This document shows, piece after piece, positions 11,277 through 16,140 of a stretch of 16,140 nucleotides of DNA (positions are counted from its first letter, which is position 1; each line of letters begins with the position of its first letter). A program made the position numbers and the translations under genes. The stretch lies in assembly GCA_964628185.1 (NCBI GenBank), contig CAZVLQ010000030.1, positions 1 through 16,140 on the forward strand, in the 5' to 3' direction. The notes under the pieces are model-generated. The model saw nothing but the letters and a program-made list of their open reading frames with translations, did no database searches and had not been told where the DNA came from. The stretch comes from CAZVLQ01 sp964628185. Its GTDB lineage: Bacteria; Pseudomonadota; Zetaproteobacteria; Mariprofundales; Mariprofundaceae.

Positions 11277-11846
11277 ATGCGGCAATACTTTTCCAGCCAG
11301 CGTATCGGGCCGACCCTGATGCCGGCGTTTTTGGGGATCATGACCTCACCCAGCCTGTATTTCGAGAAAATGCCGGTGGCAAGGCGCTATAAAGACAGCC
11401 TGACACTGCTTGTCATCTATCTGCTTGTACCGGCCCTTGTCACCTGTATTTACACCGGGCTGCTTGCGGCCCTGGTGATTTTGCCCGTGCTACTGGCGTT
11501 CGGCATCGCGGGGACATGGTTATGGGCCTGGTATCTGGCCTGGGCTTCCCGCGTGTTCTGCAAGCGGACGCTCAGCACCGTCGACGCCTTTCAGATTTGT
11601 GCCTATGGCGCCGCGCCACTGGTATTTTCATGGGTGCCCCTGCTGGGAGTGCTTGCATACCTGTGGAATCTGTATCTCAACTGGCAGGGGCTGATTTCCC
11701 ATGCCCGCGTCGGGGGTGGCGCCGCGCTGCTGATCATTCTTGCATCTTTTGCCATTCTGGGCGGGTCGCTGCTGGTTCTGATTGCCCTGCTGTTTTACTA
11801 TGCAGCGCAGTCAGGCATGCATATCCCCGAGACCCAGTGGTTCTAA
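11277..11846 (+). CDS. Yip1-family integral membrane protein
   Basis: The product (189 residues from 11277) matches bacterial YIP1-domain proteins: SPSLYFEKMPVARRYKDSL (24-42), then four to five hydrophobic segments at about 40-60, 62-92, 108-136 and 148-176, with the conserved DAFQICAYGAAPLVFSWVP before the third. Function is unknown in bacteria; it is an inner-membrane protein. The start at 11277 is preferred over 11268 because GGGAGG (11262-11267) is 9 nt from it, while it touches the earlier ATG. It precedes the DUF99 gene by 9 bases, so the two are probably co-transcribed. Confidence 0.82.
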   Translation: MRQYFSSQRIGPTLMPAFLGIMTSPSLYFEKMPVARRYKDSLTLLVIYLLVPALVTCIYTGLLAALVILPVLLAFGIAGTWLWAWYLAWASRVFCKRTLSTVDAFQICAYGAAPLVFSWVPLLGVLAYLWNLYLNWQGLISHARVGGGAALLIILASFAILGGSLLVLIALLFYYAAQSGMHIPETQWF

Positions 11847-11855
11847 AAAAATCCC

Positions 11856-12443
11856 GTGCGCTGTTTTTCCAATGTGATCGGCTTTGATGATGCTCCGTTC
11901 GGTTCGGCGCGGCGAAAAGACTGCCGGACTTATGATGAATCTGCCGTGCTGGTGGTGGGGGCGGTATATTCGGGCAGCCGCCTGGTCGGCGTACTGAGCG
12001 GCCGGGTGCACCGGGACGGATCGGATGCTACTGCCGTCATCGTTCATGTCGTACGGAGTTCGCAGTTTGCCGCCCAGACCCAGGCGATCCTGTTGCAGGG
12101 TATCGCCGTAGCCGGATTCAATGTGATGGATATTCACGGCATGCATGCTTCACTGGGCATGCCAGTGCTCGTCATCGCACGCCGGCAGCCTGACATTCAG
12201 GCGATCAGGGAGGCATTGCTTCATCGGGTGGAGGGGGGCGCGGAAAAATGGGCACTGATCGAGCGCGCCGGGCCGATGGAAGCGGTGGGCGGGGTTTTTG
12301 TGCAGCGCGCCGGCTTGTCCCTGCCGGAAGCGGAGGGGCTGATCCGGAAGTTTGCGGTAAATGGCGCAATTCCCGAACCCCTGCGCACGGCGCACCTGAT
12401 CGCGGGCGGTATCGCAACCGGCCAAAGCCGGGGCAGAACGTAA
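11856..12443 (+). CDS. DUF99 (UPF0215) family protein, endonuclease V-like
   Basis: The 195-residue product fits DUF99: VIGFDDAPF (7-15), AVLVVGAVYSG (30-40), a DGSDATAVIVHVV segment (54-66), LLQGIAVAGFNVMDI (79-93) and PVLVIARRQPDI (103-114). Acidic residues D11, D12, D57 and D92 sit where metal ligands are expected in the endonuclease V/RNase H-like fold. To my knowledge archaeal members were reported as deoxyuridine-specific endonucleases (EndodU), which would make this a DNA-repair enzyme; that is carried over from relatives. The family is mainly archaeal and patchy in bacteria. The start is GTG at 11856 with no clear ribosome binding site; coupling to the upstream Yip1 gene may serve instead. 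Confidence 0.82.
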   Translation: MRCFSNVIGFDDAPFGSARRKDCRTYDESAVLVVGAVYSGSRLVGVLSGRVHRDGSDATAVIVHVVRSSQFAAQTQAILLQGIAVAGFNVMDIHGMHASLGMPVLVIARRQPDIQAIREALLHRVEGGAEKWALIERAGPMEAVGGVFVQRAGLSLPEAEGLIRKFAVNGAIPEPLRTAHLIAGGIATGQSRGRT

Positions 12444-12460
12444 TTTCATCCTGCTTGCGG

Positions 12461-15400
12461 TTACATCAAAATCCGGGCACAGAACAAAACGGTTACCAGG
12501 CATTTCTTCACCCTTGCGCCTGCTGCGCCACCCAGCCACCACGCCACCATCAGTAGAACCATTGCAGGCAAAACCGGATCCGGCGGACTGCGCGTCGTAC
12601 CCAGCGAGCAGCCTCCGCCGTCAATGGGTTGTGGTAGCGGCGTGCTGCTATCCGAGCCTCCGCCGTCAATGGCTGGTGGAAGCGGCGTGCTGCTACCCGA
12701 GCCTCCGCCCACGCCGAATACGGAAAAATGACGGGTGGGGAAGGATACGTTTCCGGTCAATTGATCATAAGAGAAAGGTCCTGCGACCGGAGTCGACAGT
12801 CCTGCATCAAACCTGGCCATGGTTGGCGCCGTGTAAACTCGCAGGGCGCCGCTCGTGAATGCCGCCTCCACACGCTCGGGCGCAATGCCCAGTGACGCCA
12901 GTACATCCGGGTCAATCGGAATGCTTACCTTCACCCTGTTAAGGCTATGGTTGCCAACAGCCGTGGACAACACCTCGCTTGTGGTGGGATCAACCAGGGC
13001 AAGGTTCACCTCAATGGCCTTCTGCGCGGACAGTTTCGCTTTTTCGCTTTTCGTATTGACCGTGCTGAATGTCACAAATGATTCCGTAGAATGGTTGAGA
13101 AAGAGGGTGCTTGCCGGATCATTTGTCCTGAATGCGTCCACGGGAAGTTCCACATTGGCTTTTGTGTTGATCCGCGCATCCGTCACAACGGAAACCTCGT
13201 CGCCTCCCACCAAAACCGCCTTCGACCCCAGTACGGTCCTGGCCGCAGATGGAGGATGCACCACCGACGCCGACATGATCCTGTCACTGGCATCCTTCAT
13301 AAGTTCAATGACCGGGTCCGTGGGTTTCCTCAGTTTCACCGAGGGATTAAACTTTTCCCTGGCACCGGGCAATGCCTCTACGGCCACCTCGATGGCGGCC
13401 ACACCGGCGGGCTTCCTGGTGAATTTTCCGCTGTCAATGGTCTTGTCCTCGAAATCCTTTTCCGGCGTTTCCACCTTTTCCAGCTCGGAAGCGGGAATGT
13501 CCGTGGCCAGTTTCTTCAACACAGGGAAAGCGCCTATGTCTCCGCCACCCGCCGGTATGGCCGTGATCATCGCCGAGTGAGTGGCGGAATGCCGGGCAAC
13601 GAACACGATCGGCGTAAAGTTGTTGCTATCAACATCCAGCGAGAACGTAGCCGCCGTGGCGGATGTCGCGGTGACCGTCGCAAACGCTTCTTTCCCGCTG
13701 GCATCAACGGCAATCACCGTCGGCGGTGTTGTCTTGAAATTCACGCCGGCAACCGTGTCCAGACTACCTGTAAACGTTAATGAGGCTGCAATAGGACTCA
13801 GGTTCACTGTCTTTGCCAACTTGCCCGTGGCAACCACGCTGATCGTAACCATGACCGGTGAAAAACCCCTTTTGAACACCGAATACACATACCGGGTCAC
13901 AATGGGCAGCGTCACGGTTGCAACGCCGTTTGCATTCGTGGACAGCAATCTGCTGGACGGCTTGATCCGCGGTGCAATATTGCGCAGTTTGAGCTGCACG
14001 TCTTCCACCGGCAAGCCGGTCGCGGTGTTATTGACGGTGATTTCCATGCTGTTTTCGGGAACCATGTGCATGAGTTTGGTGGTGACCGCCGCCAGCCTGG
14101 TGTTCGTCTTGTTCGTCACCGTGATCGTAAACGGCACGATCACGTCCACGTCCACCGGCGTGATGTGTCCTGTCGCCTGATGATCGGCTGCCGTGCCATT
14201 CGCGACATCGGCCGCAATGGCGTTCACACCCCTGTCGGAAACGCCGTTGGCGTCCCTGATATCGAAAGCGATCACGTCGCCATCGGCCATGCCCTTCACC
14301 GTAATCGTTTGCGTGGTATCGGACTCGGCGATGTTAAGGTTGGAGATGAAAATCGTCATGGGAACCGGCACCGTAACCGTCGTGGTAAAACCGGAAACGG
14401 TATCCGTAACAGTGATCGTATAGTCTCCGGCAAATGCGTCCGTAGACGGTGCCTTGAAGATAAATGTGCCATCGGCGTTCGTTTTCACGCTGCCTTTTTC
14501 CGAGCCGGGAGCGGATGTGACCTCCGCCGTATAGGTGCCGCTGCCGCCCGCCGGCCTGATGGTCGCCTTGCCACTGGCACCCGCCACCGCAGTTGAAATC
14601 CCCGTCAGTGGCGCATAGACCCTTACCGTCACCGTGAAATTCGTGTTCCTCACCGTATCGGTCAACGTGATCGTGGCCGTGCCCTTGCCAACCGAGGTGA
14701 CCAGTCCCGCGGCGTTTACCGTCACCACGGTCGGGTCGGACGTGGCGTAGATGAAGGCGCCGCTTCCGCCTGAAACGGTTAATTGCCTGCCGGTATGCGT
14801 GGCCGTATCAAGAGCAAAATCTCCATCGTCAATATGTCCCGTCGTATCAACGGTCAGGCTCAGTCCCACCGAGAGGGCGCTGGTGTTTCCCGCCGCATCC
14901 GTGGCTTTGGCCGTCAGCTGGTGCACGCCGTCCGCCAGCGTGCCGGACGTGATGGACCATGCTCCCACGTGGTCCGCCGTCGCCGTCCCCAGCAGCGTTG
15001 TGCCGTCGCTGTCAAACAACTTGATTATGCTGTTTGCCTCTGCCGTACCGGTGATGGTCGGCGTTGAGCTCCTGGTAGTGGTAGCCGTGGTGATTTCCGG
15101 CCTGCTCGGCGCCACATTATCCACCACCGTGATGGTGAACGCCCTGGCGGTGCTTTTGATTCCATCACTGGCCTTGATCCTCACGCTGTAATTGCCCGCG
15201 GCCAGTTCGCCTGCATCATTGGCACGCAGGGATGTTCCACTGATATTGAAACGGGCGTTGTCCGCGCCGCCCGCACCGGAACCAAGCGTAAAGGTAAGGG
15301 TCTGACCGGTATCGGCATCGGTGGCTGATAATGTGCCGACAACAGCATGGGTCCCGCCGCCCTGATTGATGCTGCTGCCGGAGAGCGCGATGTCCGTTGG

Positions 15401-16140
15401 TGCATCGTTGATGGACCTGGCGGTGACTTTCGTTGTGGAATCGGTTGAACCGTCTCTTGTGCCGTCATTGGGTGTCAGCGTAAAGGTGGTGGCTACCCTG
15501 CTTCCCGGCGCCACCTGATTGGCGGTCGGGGTAAATATTAATCCACGCAGATGCGCCTGCGCCGTCGCAGGCGCAGCAGCGGTGACGGTGTAATCGCCGT
15601 TGCTGCCGCTCACGCCCGTGCCGGCCAATGTACCGTTGGCACCGGTGAAGGTAATATGAACGCTGACTTTATCGCCATCGGCATCACTCAGGGTGACGTC
15701 GTCAAATGGCTTGATCGTGGCGTTGTCGTTAACTGTGCCGGAAGTGGTGAAGGTGCCGCCCAGGACAGGCGGACTCGTCACAATCAGTATCACCGAGCTG
15801 GTTGAATTATTGAACCTGAAACTATTGTCAGCCACTTTGGGAATTGAGTTCATCACCGGGTTGAATTGACCGCTGACCCCGCCTGCAGCGGTCAGAATTG
15901 GAAAGCTGCTGCCGGCGGCCGGGACATAGCCGCCTGGTAAACGCACGGTCAAACCGCCGGACAGTGTGGCTGAACCGGTGATGGCCAGCTGGTCAAAACC
16001 TGTTCCCGCAGTCAGGCCGCCGATCCTGCTAACCAGTCTGCCAGCCGCACCCTGAGTGTAATTACCGGCAATCAAAACCTTCCCTGCAAGGGTGACCCCG
16101 GCGGGATTGTTGATTTCAACATCATTGAAACGGTTGTCAT
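12461..16140 (-). CDS. Giant secreted repeat protein with JDVT-CTERM-like sorting tail, 5'-partial
   Basis: The frame is open to the window edge, so the N terminus is missing; a TTG at 16075 is not the start. Numbering from there, the parts are: a beta-helix-like stretch (1-100: AGNYTQGAAGRLVSRIGG, then GFDQLAITGSATLSGGLTV), a tandem-95/cadherin-like unit (about 100-225), another cadherin-like unit (226-320), an Ig-like unit (321-410), a Big_2-like unit (411-490), further Ig-like units to about 575, less repetitive beta-rich sequence with a lysine-rich part (855-930), a low-complexity STPLP/IDGGG linker, and the tail GGGCSLGTTRSPPDPVLP (1153-1170) followed by a hydrophobic helix (to 1186) and basic RVKK. 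The Cys, DPxLP and helix resemble JDVT-CTERM sorting signals, which are thought to be cut by the intramembrane protease MrtJ. A 13-residue extra tail follows. It is probably a surface adhesin or biofilm protein. Confidence 0.78.
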   Translation of the reverse strand, partial: DNRFNDVEINNPAGVTLAGKVLIAGNYTQGAAGRLVSRIGGLTAGTGFDQLAITGSATLSGGLTVRLPGGYVPAAGSSFPILTAAGGVSGQFNPVMNSIPKVADNSFRFNNSTSSVILIVTSPPVLGGTFTTSGTVNDNATIKPFDDVTLSDADGDKVSVHITFTGANGTLAGTGVSGSNGDYTVTAAAPATAQAHLRGLIFTPTANQVAPGSRVATTFTLTPNDGTRDGSTDSTTKVTARSINDAPTDIALSGSSINQGGGTHAVVGTLSATDADTGQTLTFTLGSGAGGADNARFNISGTSLRANDAGELAAGNYSVRIKASDGIKSTARAFTITVVDNVAPSRPEITTATTTRSSTPTITGTAEANSIIKLFDSDGTTLLGTATADHVGAWSITSGTLADGVHQLTAKATDAAGNTSALSVGLSLTVDTTGHIDDGDFALDTATHTGRQLTVSGGSGAFIYATSDPTVVTVNAAGLVTSVGKGTATITLTDTVRNTNFTVTVRVYAPLTGISTAVAGASGKATIRPAGGSGTYTAEVTSAPGSEKGSVKTNADGTFIFKAPSTDAFAGDYTITVTDTVSGFTTTVTVPVPMTIFISNLNIAESDTTQTITVKGMADGDVIAFDIRDANGVSDRGVNAIAADVANGTAADHQATGHITPVDVDVIVPFTITVTNKTNTRLAAVTTKLMHMVPENSMEITVNNTATGLPVEDVQLKLRNIAPRIKPSSRLLSTNANGVATVTLPIVTRYVYSVFKRGFSPVMVTISVVATGKLAKTVNLSPIAASLTFTGSLDTVAGVNFKTTPPTVIAVDASGKEAFATVTATSATAATFSLDVDSNNFTPIVFVARHSATHSAMITAIPAGGGDIGAFPVLKKLATDIPASELEKVETPEKDFEDKTIDSGKFTRKPAGVAAIEVAVEALPGAREKFNPSVKLRKPTDPVIELMKDASDRIMSASVVHPPSAARTVLGSKAVLVGGDEVSVVTDARINTKANVELPVDAFRTNDPASTLFLNHSTESFVTFSTVNTKSEKAKLSAQKAIEVNLALVDPTTSEVLSTAVGNHSLNRVKVSIPIDPDVLASLGIAPERVEAAFTSGALRVYTAPTMARFDAGLSTPVAGPFSYDQLTGNVSFPTRHFSVFGVGGGSGSSTPLPPAIDGGGSDSSTPLPQPIDGGGCSLGTTRSPPDPVLPAMVLLMVAWWLGGAAGARVKKCLVTVLFCARILM
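12611..12700 (-). repeat. Two tandem 45-bp repeats in the surface-protein gene
   Basis: Units 12611-12655 and 12656-12700 are near-identical, and a third partial copy begins at 12701. On the coding strand they encode a 15-residue unit of the SSTPLPxxIDGGG type, forming a flexible linker between the last folded domain and the Cys sorting tail. Tandem units like this change copy number easily. Confidence 0.85.

Noticed and set aside
12611..12715. Tandem repeats considered as a CRISPR array
   Set aside because: The units are directly adjacent with no spacers and are in frame within a coding region.
12855..15191. Long plus-strand open frames opposite the surface-protein gene
   Set aside because: They are antisense shadows of a repetitive, Thr/Ala/Val-rich gene and have no family features or ribosome binding sites.

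Overview
This window looks like a piece of a gammaproteobacterial chromosome. The inference rests on gene content (uup, a lonA-type protease gene, htpX, a DUF2782 lipoprotein-like gene, a ThiE-like gene of the kind usually fused to MutT, and a JDVT-CTERM-like surface protein) and on moderately GC-rich core genes. No rRNA or other species-level marker is present, so the lineage is an inference.

Bases 1 to about 3480 are an accessory block. I read it as the distal part of an integron gene-cassette array. Four attC-like recombination sites (564-633, 1122-1193, 2600-2662, 3268-3330) separate AT-rich toxin-antitoxin cassettes: a HigB/Gp49-type toxin with an XRE antitoxin (left edge), brnT with its antitoxin, a higBA pair, and yefM-yoeB. 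All attC sites point the same way, so the integrase and attI should lie to the left of the window; no intI is visible. The second higB is split by a 160-bp MITE-like element with perfect 18-bp inverted repeats (counting the CTAG target duplication). Removing the element plus one CTAG copy restores an unbroken toxin frame, so the antitoxin higA is now without a working partner. A GC-rich yjbQ gene (1209-1622) sits inside the array and does not resemble its neighbours. A frameshifted coding remnant (3315-3480) closes the block.

From 3477 to the end the genes look like core genome. uup (ABC-F ATPase) and lon (ATP-dependent protease) lie on the minus strand, separated by a repeat-bearing spacer. 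lon and htpX are divergent and share a promoter region with a CTTGAAA palindrome, in keeping with joint heat-shock or envelope-stress control. A CinA-type MoCF-domain protein follows htpX. On the minus strand a DUF2782 gene and a ThiE-like gene form a two-gene unit with a 1-nt gap. Divergent to them, a Yip1-family membrane protein and a DUF99 protein form a plus-strand pair.

The right end (12461 to the window edge, minus strand) is one very large secreted repeat protein. It has beta-helix-like, cadherin-like and Ig-like segments and a C-terminal Cys-containing sorting tail. Its N terminus lies outside the window.
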